This document shows, piece after piece, positions 45,305-53,822 of a stretch of 64,000 nt of DNA. This stretch comes from Gemmatimonadota bacterium (GTDB lineage Bacteria; Gemmatimonadota; Gemmatimonadetes; Longimicrobiales; Gaopeijiaceae), in assembly GCA_028875075.1 (NCBI GenBank), contig JAPPGF010000008.1, positions 124,001 to 188,000 on the forward strand. The letters are read 5' to 3'. The stretch's first letter is position 1. The number at the start of each line of letters is the position of its first letter. A model generated the notes under the pieces. That model worked only from the letters and a program-made list of their open reading frames with translations, did not search any database and had not been told where the DNA came from. Both the position numbers and the translations under genes were made by a program.

Positions 45305-46126
45305 TCAGATGGGTGGCGGTGCGGCTTCCGGCGCGACCACGGGCCCGGGCTCGTTCCCTGAACCGAGCGCGTCACGGACGACCTGAAGCACCTCATCGTC
45401 CATGTCTTCAGCTCCGAGCATCCAGGAAAGGTAGTCCGGCTCGTGAGCGGCGATGTCGGCCAGTGCGCGCCCGCGGTGCTTGCCACGTCGGAATACCAGA
45501 TGACCAGCGGGCGTCTCTTTAAACCAACGTTCTAGCTCCGATTCCAGAGGGAGAAGCTCGTCGCAGTACTTGTGTAGTCCGTCGAGATCGCGAGGGAGGT
45601 GGGCGTACCGCTCGAGCTGGGCGGACAGAACGGCGGCGGACGTGCGGATGTCACCGAGCGCGGAGTGAGCCTCAGGGTGCTCACGGCCCAGGTAGAAGTG
45701 CGCAGCCGCTGAGAGATCGCGCGGCTCCTCCCGGTGGAAGATCGCTTGCATGTCTATGATGCGACGACCGCGTACATCGAATGGGACCTCGGCTCGGCGG
45801 AACTCGGCCACGAGTATGGGCACGTCGAAACGCCGCACGTTGAAACCCGCCAAGTCACACCCGTCTAGGAGCGAGGCGAGCGAGCGAGCACACTGCGCGA
45901 AAGTGGCTTCGTCAAGCACGTCCTGGGCGGTGATCCCATGTATCGCGATAGCCTCAGCGGGGATCGGCGTGCCGGGGTTGAATCGCCGGACCCGCTCCAG
46001 CACATCCCCGCCCGGTGTCATTTTGATTATTGCCAGCTCGACGATGCGATCTTGGGACGGCGACAGCCCGGTAGTCTCAAGGTCGAGGAAGACCAGCGGT
46101 CGGTCGAGCACAAAGGGGAGGCGCAT
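45305..46126 (-). CDS. DEDDh 3'-5' exonuclease (DnaQ-like)
   Basis: 273 residues from ATG 46126. The DnaQ motifs are VFLDLETTGLSPSQDRIVELA (DxE), LAGFNVRRFDVPIL (Exo II Asp) and HSALGDIRTSAAV (Exo III His and Asp). The C-terminal part has FRRGKHRGRALADIAAHEPDYLSWML, the short domain that often follows such exonucleases and may bind nucleic acid. It is too short for PolC and lacks the GIY-YIG nuclease of longer DnaQ-II proteins. The role is likely DNA or RNA trimming in repair. Confidence 0.88.
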   Translation of the reverse strand: MRLPFVLDRPLVFLDLETTGLSPSQDRIVELAIIKMTPGGDVLERVRRFNPGTPIPAEAIAIHGITAQDVLDEATFAQCARSLASLLDGCDLAGFNVRRFDVPILVAEFRRAEVPFDVRGRRIIDMQAIFHREEPRDLSAAAHFYLGREHPEAHSALGDIRTSAAVLSAQLERYAHLPRDLDGLHKYCDELLPLESELERWFKETPAGHLVFRRGKHRGRALADIAAHEPDYLSWMLGAEDMDDEVLQVVRDALGSGNEPGPVVAPEAAPPPI

Positions 46127-46781
46127 GACGTCGTGCGAATTAATGGTGGCTAGGTGCCTGCCACGCGCCCGAAAGATAGCCGAAGAGGAAGGCGGGTGGC
46201 AGCCCCGAGTCCTGTCCAACGATACATGAGCTCGGACAGCATGTGGGTGTCGGGCGATAGTTGAGCCCGATACGCAGGATAAGACTCACACCAGCCGGCC
46301 GCTGCCGCCTCGGGTTCAGTGCCGAAGCCGGGTCGATAGCCAGGACTCGGCGGTTGCTGGTGATTCGAGGACACACAGACTTGACCGGTGTCCGCTCAGG
46401 TGTGAAGGATAGTATCAGATCTGGGTCTCCGGGACCGGACTGCGTTCTACGTAGCTGCCGGTGATCTCGTGCTCCATGTCTCACACAGTCGCTTTGGCCC
46501 GGCAACACCTGCCGGGTCCACGTGCGCGTGTACCGAGTCCGAACGCTCGGATGCTCTCGGATTTTCCGAATTCCGTTGAGTCATTCGGAGACGAGAGGTT
46601 CGACACTCTCCGTAGCGGAGGGTCCCTAAGCGAAATACCGCCGTCGTGCCCCGGGTATCCGACTCGGAGTAGCGAGCGTAGTCCTCGTATGATACCTGCA
46701 GATAGCTGGCGTTCTAGGTGTCGACGAGGGTACGGGTCACGAGAGGCTGGAGGCAGGGCGGAGCTACGGAGGACTGAAGAT
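46127..46781. other. 655-bp intergenic region, divergent exonuclease/pgeF
   Basis: No supported gene. Both flanking genes read outwards, so promoters lie here. A near-perfect hairpin, ACTCTCCG-TAG-CGGAGGGT, is at 46605-46623, and a GGAGGAC ribosome binding site is at 46769-46775 just before pgeF. Long open frames on both strands lack recognisable protein motifs. The length is unusual for this compact chromosome. Confidence 0.45.
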
Positions 46782-47663
46782 ATGGAGCGGCGCCAGGTGA
46801 TTCCCCCGGGGATGACTCCAGCCGGCGACAGCGCGGAAGTTCGACCTGCCCACGCGATCACCGAGGTCCCCGTCGGTCAGCCTACCGACGAGAGGGCAGG
46901 CCAAGTCCGGGTGCCGGGAGGCACGTCGACCGTCCGTGTCCCGTTCCTTGAGCACCCGATCTGGCGACAACGTTTTCCTTGGCTGGTCCAGGGTGTCACG
47001 GGTGCCGGTGGCTCACGTCCCTTCGACCTCGCCCTGTCCGGAGAGGCACGGCCGCGTGACGTGTTGGAGCGTTGGGAGGCGCTCGGCCGTGCCACCGGTG
47101 CGATTCGGGTTGTACACGGTCAGCAGGTGCACGGGGTCGTGATACGGTTACACGGTGAAGGACCGGCGGGCCTGCACATCAGCCCGCGCACCGATGGGCA
47201 CGCGACCCGCGTGCCGGGCGTGTTGCTCACTGTCTCGGTCGCTGACTGCGTGCCGGTTTCACTGGTGGCGCCGGAACGTAGAGCGGTTGTTCTCTTGCAC
47301 GGTGGTTGGCGCGGGATCGCAGCTGGTATCGCGGAGCGCGGGGTTGAGTTTCTGAGTGCACGCCTCGACGCGCGAGTACACGAGCTGTACGCTCATCTGG
47401 GCCCCGCGATCTGCGGCAGCTGCTACCAGGTGGGTCCCGAAGTGCACCGTAGCCTCCGCTTGCCCGAGCCTGCGCGGCCGGAATCCATCGACCTGCGCGC
47501 GATCCTCGCCGGTCGGCTGCGAGGCGCCGGTATTCAAGAGGCGCACCTTACGGCCTCGACATACTGCACCCTTTGCAGCGGGGGGGCGTTCTTCTCACAT
47601 CGAGGGGGTCGCACCGAGCGCCAGGTCACAGTGCTGGGGATCTCTACGCGTGGCTGCGTGTGA
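46782..47663 (+). CDS. pgeF: Multicopper-oxidase-fold protein PgeF (YfiH/laccase-domain family)
   Basis: 293 residues from ATG 46782 behind GGAGGAC. The family core reads RVVHGQQVHG, TDGHATRVPGVLLTVSVADCVPVSL, VLLHGGWRGIAAGI, LGPAICGSCYQVG and STYCTLCSGGAFFSHR, with the metal-type His/Cys set. PgeF in E. coli removes L-Ser-containing peptidoglycan precursors; related proteins act on purine nucleosides. The N-terminal 45 residues are a variable, low-complexity leader. The stop overlaps the next small gene as TGATG, so the two are coupled. Confidence 0.88.
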   Translation: MERRQVIPPGMTPAGDSAEVRPAHAITEVPVGQPTDERAGQVRVPGGTSTVRVPFLEHPIWRQRFPWLVQGVTGAGGSRPFDLALSGEARPRDVLERWEALGRATGAIRVVHGQQVHGVVIRLHGEGPAGLHISPRTDGHATRVPGVLLTVSVADCVPVSLVAPERRAVVLLHGGWRGIAAGIAERGVEFLSARLDARVHELYAHLGPAICGSCYQVGPEVHRSLRLPEPARPESIDLRAILAGRLRGAGIQEAHLTASTYCTLCSGGAFFSHRGGRTERQVTVLGISTRGCV

Positions 47664-47893
47664 TGAGTGAAGCTCAGTTTCCGCCCGCTACGCTGGAGCC
47701 CGGACTGTGCGGCGCGTGCGTCCATCACCGCTGGACCTCGAACCGGCGGGGGTCTCGCTTCCTGATGTGTCGCCGCTCTATGCGCGAGTCGTGCTATTCC
47801 AAATATCCGCCGCTCCCGGTGCGCGAGTGCCCGGGCTACGAAGCGCAGATTCCGGATGACCCGTGTTCTGAACCTCGAGCGAACAGGCTCTAG
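47663..47893 (+). CDS. Small Cys-rich protein coupled to pgeF
   Basis: 76 residues from ATG 47663. Six Cys at 16, 19, 36, 44, 56 and 68 lie in GLCGACVHHR, SRFLMCRRS, ESCYSKYPPLPVRECPGYE and DPCSE. CxxC plus the spaced later Cys looks like a zinc or Fe-S site. I recall similar small hypothetical proteins with KYPPLPV near a CPGYE-like end in related phyla, but know no function. Coupling to pgeF by a one-base TGATG overlap makes it real. Confidence 0.75.
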   Translation: MSEAQFPPATLEPGLCGACVHHRWTSNRRGSRFLMCRRSMRESCYSKYPPLPVRECPGYEAQIPDDPCSEPRANRL

Positions 47894-48786
47894 GGTGACA
47901 GGGTACGTTGCCGTGTCCGGGTATCAGTTGTGTCCAGAACCGTTCGGACGGCGGAGAGGGACTCCGCTGGGACCTCCTCCGGAGGTAGGTGCCCGCAGCG
48001 CTCGAGCACGACCAAGCGTGCGCGCGGCAGTTCCCTCTCCATCCGCTCACCGACCCAGAGGGGGATCACCGGGTCGTGTCTGCCCCAGAGCAGAAGCACA
48101 GGGAGGTCGAGCGACGGGAAGTGTGTGGCCAACTCATCGAGGCCGGGAGGCACGATCTGCCTCGCGGTTTGAATAAGCGCACTGCGTCCCGTGGGCCGGC
48201 GAAGCGGATCGGCGTAGCCGGCGATCTGTGCGCCGGTGATGGTGCTGCGGTCGAAGACGACATGTTCCAGCACGTTGCGCACGACACGCTCCACACCGAC
48301 GAGTCGCAGCAGCGTGCGTCCCAGGGCTGGTATACGGGCGAGGCTGATGTACGTTGGCATCGCTTGCGAGTACGCGGGCCCTGCCACGCTCACGAGCGCA
48401 GCCACACGGTCGATTTCACTCCGCTGGATTAGATTGAGCGCGACGAGCAACGCCACACCGCCCCCGAGCGAGTGTCCGATGAGTACGGTCTGGCGAAGGT
48501 CCGCCGCGCGTATCCAATGCGTCACAGCGTCTGCTTGCTCGAGGGGTCCGTATCGTTGGTCTTGGGGAGGGGGGGCGGTACCGTGTCCGAACAGGTCAAC
48601 GAGGTGGACCGAGTGCGTTTGCGCCAGTTCGTCCACCCACAGACGGAACGTGAAGCGGCTTGCACCGAACCCATGCAACAGAACCAAAGGCGGCCCCTCG
48701 CCGTGAGTGACAACGTCCAGAGGCAGGTGGCCGACCGCGCCTGCGTTTGCAGCGGACCGTGCTTCACCGAGTCCCGCTGCGTTCAC
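47890..48786 (-). CDS. Alpha/beta hydrolase
   Basis: 298 residues from GTG 48786, which overlaps the upstream stop as GTGA. The fold motifs are LVLLHGFGASRFTFRLW (oxyanion HGF), LVDLFGHGTAP, VLIGHSLGGGVALLVAL (nucleophile Ser in GHSLGG), LLLWGRHDPVIPLWVGE (Asp) and LERCGHLPPEEVP (His). This gives a complete Ser-Asp-His triad. The substrate is unknown. Its 3' end overlaps the convergent small Cys-rich gene by 4 bp. Confidence 0.88.
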   Translation of the reverse strand: MNAAGLGEARSAANAGAVGHLPLDVVTHGEGPPLVLLHGFGASRFTFRLWVDELAQTHSVHLVDLFGHGTAPPPQDQRYGPLEQADAVTHWIRAADLRQTVLIGHSLGGGVALLVALNLIQRSEIDRVAALVSVAGPAYSQAMPTYISLARIPALGRTLLRLVGVERVVRNVLEHVVFDRSTITGAQIAGYADPLRRPTGRSALIQTARQIVPPGLDELATHFPSLDLPVLLLWGRHDPVIPLWVGERMERELPRARLVVLERCGHLPPEEVPAESLSAVRTVLDTTDTRTRQRTLSP

Positions 48787-49166
48787 GGAGGCGGGTCCAG
48801 TGACACGACGCTCGTTACCAGCTTGGCCGGGGGGTCGGCCGCGTCCGAGCTGGTCGCAACAACGAATACCTGACGCTCGCCCGCACGGTGCGGCTGCTCG
48901 CACGCCGCGGGCGACAGCGCCGCCACGACCGCCACGGGCTCTTCGCCGTCGGTTCTCCACGCCCTGAAGGGCGCTTCCTTGCCCATTCGATCGGATGCTT
49001 CAGCAAGTAGGCTTCGCCCACGGCGGCTGTCAGTAACCGTGGCCTGATGCTCACCTCCGCGGTGTACGAGTATTGGCTGGTGCTCCTTGCGGACAGAGCG
49101 ATCTGCCCCCTGGATGAGCTGGGCGAGCGCGTAGCTTCTGTCCCGCTTGTACACAAGCCGACACAC
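48783..49166 (-). CDS. Unknown protein coupled to the alpha/beta hydrolase
   Basis: About 127 residues. The end of the frame overlaps the hydrolase start as GTGA, which argues for a real gene. The start is uncertain: GTG 49166 or GTG 49154; further upstream, in-frame codons exist but no good start. The sequence is mixed alpha/beta, with CRLVYKRDRSYALAQLIQGAD, RMGKEAPFRAWRTDGEEPVAVVAAL and ERQVFVVATSSDA. No signal peptide, helix or known motif is visible. It sits between the second M28 peptidase and the hydrolase. Confidence 0.55.
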   Translation of the reverse strand: MCRLVYKRDRSYALAQLIQGADRSVRKEHQPILVHRGGEHQATVTDSRRGRSLLAEASDRMGKEAPFRAWRTDGEEPVAVVAALSPAACEQPHRAGERQVFVVATSSDAADPPAKLVTSVVSLDPPP

Positions 49167-49221
49167 CTTCCCTTGTGCGCCTCTCGCCCAGGTATGGATG
49201 GCTAAGGTGACAGCCCGGACG

Positions 49222-50796
49222 TCAACGGCCGGAGCTTCGGGCGCCGTCCGTGCAGGTAGGCCAGCTTGCGGTCTCACCTGTCTGCTCGTCGACGGGTAGG
49301 ACACGACGGGTCCGGGGCAGCCGCTCGGGATCCTCGGAGGCCAAGTAGGCTAGCATCGACACCAGCGTCGCGTTCCTCTGGAGATCATCGACGACGAGCT
49401 TGTCGAACGTGTCAAGCGTGCTGTGCCAAGTGTACGTGCCGTAGTCCCAGGAGCGCGTCCCCAGGGCGAAGGCTGGCGCTCCCGCGCACACGAAGGATGC
49501 GTAGTCGCTGCCCCTGCCGGGAACACCCGGATCTTCAAGTTCGATATCCGCTGCCAGCGGTCCCGGAATGCGGGCGAGCCAGCGCTCGAAGAAAGGTGCC
49601 GCTTCCTTGAGTCCCATCATCGAGATATTCGTCACTCGGCCCGTGCCGAGATCCAAGTTAAGGAGTAGCTGAAGGCCTTCGACGATCTCCGGATGGTCCG
49701 CTGCGAAAGCGCGTGAACCGTTCAGGCCCTGCTCCTCTCCATTCCAGTGCGTGACAAGGATCGTTCGCTTGGGCTGTGCATACGCCTCGCGTAGGATACG
49801 CATGGCCTCCATCATTACGACCGTGCCGGCTCCATTGTCCGTCGCGCCGCTGGCGCCTCGCCACGAGTCGAAGTGCGCGGAAAGTATGACGTATTCGTCG
49901 GGCAGCTCACTCCCGCGAATGGTCCCGATCAGGTTGGCTACCGGAACCTCGCCTAGGAACTCTGCCCGAGCGTCCACCCTCACCATCGGACCCTGTCCAC
50001 GCTCGGCCAACCGCCACAGGAGACCATAGTGCTCGCAGGAGAGGGCAAGGTGCGGTGCTCGCCGCGTGAGAGATGGGCCATGCATGCGCGAGCCCCCCCA
50101 CGCGTCTGGCCACTCCGAGGTGAGGATGCCTGCGGCTCCGCCCTCGTCCAAGACCGAAGCAAGTTGTTCGAGGCCCATGCCGGCGTGGGCGAACCGATCG
50201 GCGAACTCTGTCTTTGCCGCCGCCCGTTCGGTTCGCCAGGATTCCACCGTCTCAGGCATCGCCCACTCCTCCCAGCTTTCTGAAGGCCGACAGGTCGGCT
50301 CGGGCGGAGAGAGCAGGACGAACCGGTCCCGCACCGCTTCCCGAAATGCCTCCTGGTCGGGTTCCTCGGACAATGCTGGCAACGCGATGACAGGGGCAGT
50401 ACGCGGTGTGGACGTACCCGGGCTCCACGCGACCATCGTGGCGTTCAGCGTGCGAACCCGTGGCGCTAGCAGGTCTACGTGGGTGATCCCCGCGCGCCAC
50501 CCGACCCACGTACCGTAGGGTTCGCGGCGAACGTCTATGTCCCAAGAGCCGTACACGCGTTCCGCCCACGCCAGGGCGGCCTCGGACTCGGGTGTTCCAG
50601 GGAGGCGCGGACCGAGCGAGTCGAGGAGCACCTGAGCGAGAGCCTCTACGCGCGACGCAGCTGTCCCCGCTTCCCAGATTGCCTGGAGGACGGGGTCGTC
50701 CCCGGGGACGTCCTGGGCCGCGACGGATCGGGCCGCCAGAGGGCCGGCCACCCCGGCTGCGAGAGCGACAAGCGCCGAAATTCCGTTCCCTGTCAT
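49222..50796 (-). CDS. Secreted M28-family metallopeptidase (second paralogue)
   Basis: 524 residues with a signal peptide ending near AARSVAAQ. Metal motifs are AHFDSWRGASGATDNGAGT, NGEEQGLNGS, LNLDLGTG and YTWHSTLDTFDK, all ligands kept. Where the other copy has GGSDHTSF this one has RGSDYASF, so a His near the active site is Tyr here, and specificity may differ. About 24 kb separates it from 25512-27047; shared architecture and motifs point to an old duplication. The start is ATG 50796. Confidence 0.9.
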   Translation of the reverse strand: MTGNGISALVALAAGVAGPLAARSVAAQDVPGDDPVLQAIWEAGTAASRVEALAQVLLDSLGPRLPGTPESEAALAWAERVYGSWDIDVRREPYGTWVGWRAGITHVDLLAPRVRTLNATMVAWSPGTSTPRTAPVIALPALSEEPDQEAFREAVRDRFVLLSPPEPTCRPSESWEEWAMPETVESWRTERAAAKTEFADRFAHAGMGLEQLASVLDEGGAAGILTSEWPDAWGGSRMHGPSLTRRAPHLALSCEHYGLLWRLAERGQGPMVRVDARAEFLGEVPVANLIGTIRGSELPDEYVILSAHFDSWRGASGATDNGAGTVVMMEAMRILREAYAQPKRTILVTHWNGEEQGLNGSRAFAADHPEIVEGLQLLLNLDLGTGRVTNISMMGLKEAAPFFERWLARIPGPLAADIELEDPGVPGRGSDYASFVCAGAPAFALGTRSWDYGTYTWHSTLDTFDKLVVDDLQRNATLVSMLAYLASEDPERLPRTRRVLPVDEQTGETASWPTCTDGARSSGR

Positions 50797-50977
50797 GCCC
50801 GTGGCGATCGAGGCTGGGTCAACCGTCGCTCTCGGCGCAGAGTGCGTTCAACGAAGCGCCCCCAACAGAAAGCAGTGCCGACACTGCGACCTACTGACTG
50901 AGTCACTCTTTCGACCTTGACCCCGGCCATGAAGCTGGGAGAAAGGCGATTGAGGCCGAACCTGGACCCTCAGCTTC

Positions 50978-51496
50978 TTACGAGCCGGCGTCCGGGGCTG
51001 GCAGCCTGAATTCTTGGTGACAACCGTTGCAAGTCCGTCCCACCTCGGCGATCGCTTCACGGATCTGCTCCGTTGATCCGCCCTGCGCAGCTTCGTTCAC
51101 GGCGCTGGCCGCCAAGGCGAAGTCACGCACCCGTTCGGTAAAGTCTCCCGAACGCTGCCAGATCTCATCCGAAGCGCGCGACGTGGCGTGGGTCGACCCC
51201 GCAGGAAACACGTCGTGAATCCCTGCTGCCGCCCGCGTCATCATCATTCTGCCGTTGTCCGCGAGTGCAGCCGAGTGCAACCGTCTGTGCTCCGGGAGAT
51301 CGATCTCCCCGCTGGTAAGTGCCCGAAGTGCGCCCAGGCGCTGTTGGTTTGCTCTCATGAGCGCTTGCCGGTAGCTGACGATCAGGGGCGGATCTGTCTC
51401 GTCCGCCGGCCCGGCCTGACCCGACAGATTCAACGGGCTGCCGACCAGTATGGCCACAACGGCCGCCACGATCCGACCCTTCGCTGACCCGTGCAC
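50978..51496 (-). CDS. Cytochrome c'/c-556-type periplasmic protein
   Basis: 172 residues. The signal peptide RIVAAVVAILVGSPLNLSGQA is cleaved near residue 27. A four-helix-bundle-like domain follows (HRRLHSAALADNGRMMMTRAA, IWQRSGDFTERVRDFALAASAVNEAA). The single haem motif CNGCHQEF lies near the C-terminus, as in cytochrome c'. The Met-rich stretch NGRMMM may hold the distal ligand. It probably carries electrons or binds gas ligands in the periplasm. No partner oxidoreductase is adjacent. Confidence 0.82.
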   Translation of the reverse strand: MHGSAKGRIVAAVVAILVGSPLNLSGQAGPADETDPPLIVSYRQALMRANQQRLGALRALTSGEIDLPEHRRLHSAALADNGRMMMTRAAAGIHDVFPAGSTHATSRASDEIWQRSGDFTERVRDFALAASAVNEAAQGGSTEQIREAIAEVGRTCNGCHQEFRLPAPDAGS

Positions 51497-52153
51497 AGCC
51501 GCCCCTGGTTAAAGTGAACGATTCACGGGCGACCCACACGCCCTTACCGGCGAGTGTCCCCATAGTCGTGTGCTCCCGGACTCCTCCGGTTGCACGATCT
51601 CCCTGACGGTGGTTGCCTGCTCAAGGCATCTCCGCAGTCAAGGGGGGCTTGACTCGAACACGCGGGCGTCGCCGCCGAAGCCTTCGTCGCGTTCCTAGTT
51701 GCCACTTGGTGAGAGGGCTGTCAATCCCACGTGCGACGATCATGACCTCTATGGCATCGGTGGCGAGAGTCGAGCGAGGCCGTTTGATCGGGACAATGGG
51801 CCAAGTTGATTTTGGCCCAGTAGCGTTTCGTAGCATGCGGCTTGGTAGAGGGAGCGGAGATACGTACTATAGCCGTCCCATCTGGGTGGCCTACTGTACG
51901 GATTGGGGGCGAGGGGCCGCTGTTCGCGGGTTGCACGTGCGCCCGATATTCGGGAAGCCGGCTCCCTCACAATCCAGGACAGGAGTCATCCGTGAGTTCT
52001 GGAGTAGACACACGGTCTTGGGCCGCGCCTAGCCCACTGGGCGCTGGCGGTCGCGCTCGTGATTGCTTCCCGCCGGCTCCCAGGGCCCGGGGCGGTGCCC
52101 GGCAAATGGACCCTGCACGTCCCTCGTCCCTGTGCTCCATTGACTTCTTGCGT
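51497..52153. other. 657-bp stretch without a supported gene
   Basis: A perfect 8-bp hairpin, TGGGCCAA-GTTGATT-TTGGCCCA, lies at 51797-51819. Overlapping open frames on both strands have no motifs, no ribosome binding sites and Arg/Pro-rich shadow composition. The upstream region of the cytochrome c' gene lies at the left end, and the end of the amidotransferase gene is at the right. A decayed gene cannot be excluded, but I recognise none. Confidence 0.4.
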
Positions 52154-52894
52154 CTATTCAGCTTGCCGATAACGTCGCACGAAACGATCAAGTATTCGCT
52201 GCGCAAAGTGGGTATGTTCAGTCGCCACGGACGCCATTAGGTCATCCGCCGTGTCTGGTGGGAAGTACCCGTAGTCCTTGTAGACTTCGATTCGTATCCT
52301 GAAGCCTTCCGGATCGGCCTCTGGATGAAACTGCGTCGCGTAGAGATTGCCTCTCAGACGAAACATCTGTACCGGACACGCCGAGGACGATGCTAGGAGG
52401 GTTGTGCCTGGCGGAACGTCGTCGCACGCCTCCTTATGGCCCAGCAGGACACGAAAAGTCGTCGGAAACCCGGCCAACAGAGGGTCCCTTTCCCCTTCCG
52501 GAGTGAGGAAGACATCGGCACCGCCGATCGGTTCGGCGTACCGGGTCGAGATGTTGGCGCCACAGTACTTTCCCAGAAGGCCGTTTCCGGAGCAGGCACC
52601 CAAGAACGGAAAGTCCCTATCCACTAGCTGATCGAAGAGCTCCATGAACTGCACCTCGATTCTCTTCTGAATGGCGCTCTTCGAATTCTCCGCCGCACTA
52701 ACGTCGAATGGACTGCCGCCCACTATGATGCCTGCGTACTTGTCGAAGTCGATCGCCGGTAGGCCCGTTCGTTCGGCACGCACACGCACTACGTCGTCGT
52801 GCCCGAGCCCGCCGTAGCGCAGCATGGCGTCGAACTCATTGTCGGCTGCGACGTCCTCGGGCCGTAGCTGCAGAACCAGGAAGGGTCTTGTCAC
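52154..52894 (-). CDS. Class I glutamine amidotransferase (GMP-synthase-like domain)
   Basis: 246 residues from GTG 52894. The triad motifs are FLGACSGNGLLGKYCG (nucleophile Cys) and ATQFHPEADPEGF (His and Glu). LQLRPEDVAADNEFDAM begins the fold, and YAGIIVGGSPFDV is the Gly-rich strand. It is a stand-alone domain, like proteins annotated GMP synthase-glutamine amidotransferase, with unknown acceptor. It is divergent from the pterin operon at 53387, with which it could share regulation. The frame reaches 53167, but that extension lacks features. Confidence 0.85.
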   Translation of the reverse strand: MTRPFLVLQLRPEDVAADNEFDAMLRYGGLGHDDVVRVRAERTGLPAIDFDKYAGIIVGGSPFDVSAAENSKSAIQKRIEVQFMELFDQLVDRDFPFLGACSGNGLLGKYCGANISTRYAEPIGGADVFLTPEGERDPLLAGFPTTFRVLLGHKEACDDVPPGTTLLASSSACPVQMFRLRGNLYATQFHPEADPEGFRIRIEVYKDYGYFPPDTADDLMASVATEHTHFAQRILDRFVRRYRQAE

Positions 52895-53386
52895 ACAGGT
52901 CCTTATGCGTGAATTGCTGACGGGGATTGGGGGACCGGTGCGAATCTCGCGTAGGACGCTGCGCTGATCCAGAAGGGCTGGACAGATCTCGCGGTCTCGG
53001 GGAGACTCCGTGGCGAAGAAGCGGCCGGTGAGTGCGAGCCCGACCGGGGTGGTCTGCGCGAGGTTTCCCCGCGTCCTGCTCTCCGATATATTCGATCCAC
53101 GCCTGGGGGGTTCTTTATTGAGCCAACATAAGCGTAGCCGGGACTCGGCTCCCGAGGTGGACGTCACGCCCTGCTAGGGAAGGCGGAAGCCGAGGGGAGG
53201 TCGCCAAACGAATTGGCCCGGGCTGCAATAAGACCCTCCAGGTCTACTGCGGGGCCGCGCTTGAGAGCGTCGGCCCCGCTGCTATTCCGTCTGGCAAGTT
53301 GTGCGAAACTCAGGAGACGATCACCCAGGCCGTGGGTATCGGCTGCTCCGTCTGTCCCTCCCCCGTGAAAATCGCGGAGGCCACCT
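52895..53386. other. 492-bp region upstream of the pterin operon with structured leader
   Basis: No gene supported. An AGACC-CTCCA-GGTCT hairpin lies at 53231-53245, followed by a strong stem-loop at 53249-53279. There is no T-run, so the structures are more likely leader RNA or protein sites than terminators. The operon starts at ATG 53387, about 107 bp after the second stem. Confidence 0.5.
53249..53279 (+). promoter_or_regulatory. Strong stem-loop in the leader of the PTPS-folE operon
   Basis: GCGGGGCCG (53249-53257) pairs perfectly with CGGCCCCGC (53271-53279). An inner CGCT/AGCG pair closes a TGAG tetraloop, leaving one bulged T. The stem totals 13 bp. I do not recognise a preQ1, THF or other known riboswitch consensus. 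It may be a mRNA leader control element. Confidence 0.5.
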
Positions 53387-53803
53387 ATGCCCGAGGTGCG
53401 GGTCACGAGGCGGATGCACTTCAGTGCAGCGCATCGCTTGTTCCGTCGGGAGTGGTCCGACAAGCACAACACGAGTGTGTTCGGGGATTGCTCTAACCCG
53501 AATTGGCACGGACACAACTATGAGTTGGAAGTGACGGTTCTTGGCCCCGTGGACCCCGAAACGGGGTACGTAGTGGACCTGAAGGAGCTGCGTGACCTGG
53601 TGCAGGTTCGTGTGGTGGACGATGTGGACCACAAGAACTTGAACCTCGATGTGCACTGGATGAAGGGTATCCTTCCCAGCACGGAGAACTTGGTGGTGGC
53701 GATCTGGAACCGGCTGGTGGACGGATTGCCCGCTAGCGTCCGGCTCGAACGGGTTCGACTCAAGGAGACACCCCGTAATTTCGTCGAATACACGGGTGAT
53801 TGA
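53387..53803 (+). CDS. 6-pyruvoyl-tetrahydropterin synthase, mammalian-type active site
   Basis: 138 residues from ATG 53387. Zinc and catalytic residues are complete: FSAAHRL, then [18 protein letters not shown] (Cys nucleophile and both His of HGH), [10 protein letters not shown] (catalytic His), [11 protein letters not shown], and the substrate Glu in RLKETPRNF. The Cys-x-NPN-x-HGHNY pattern matches animal PTPS rather than QueD. It should turn dihydroneopterin triphosphate, made by the next gene, into 6-pyruvoyl-tetrahydropterin. folE follows after 19 bp. Confidence 0.9.
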   Translation: MPEVRVTRRMHFSAAHRLFRREWSDKHNTSVFGDCSNPNWHGHNYELEVTVLGPVDPETGYVVDLKELRDLVQVRVVDDVDHKNLNLDVHWMKGILPSTENLVVAIWNRLVDGLPASVRLERVRLKETPRNFVEYTGD

Positions 53804-53822
53804 ACCACTACGGGAGAACGTG

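Noticed and set aside
46250-46420. Minus-strand frame with RRVLAIDPASAL, reminiscent of RuvC
   Set aside because: Only this short stretch fits; no other RuvC motif or acidic residues follow, and the frame has a shadow-like composition.
51613-52240. Overlapping open frames in the long gap before the amidotransferase gene
   Set aside because: No motif, no ribosome binding site, and Arg/Pro/Gly-rich composition on both strands, as expected from GC-rich shadows.
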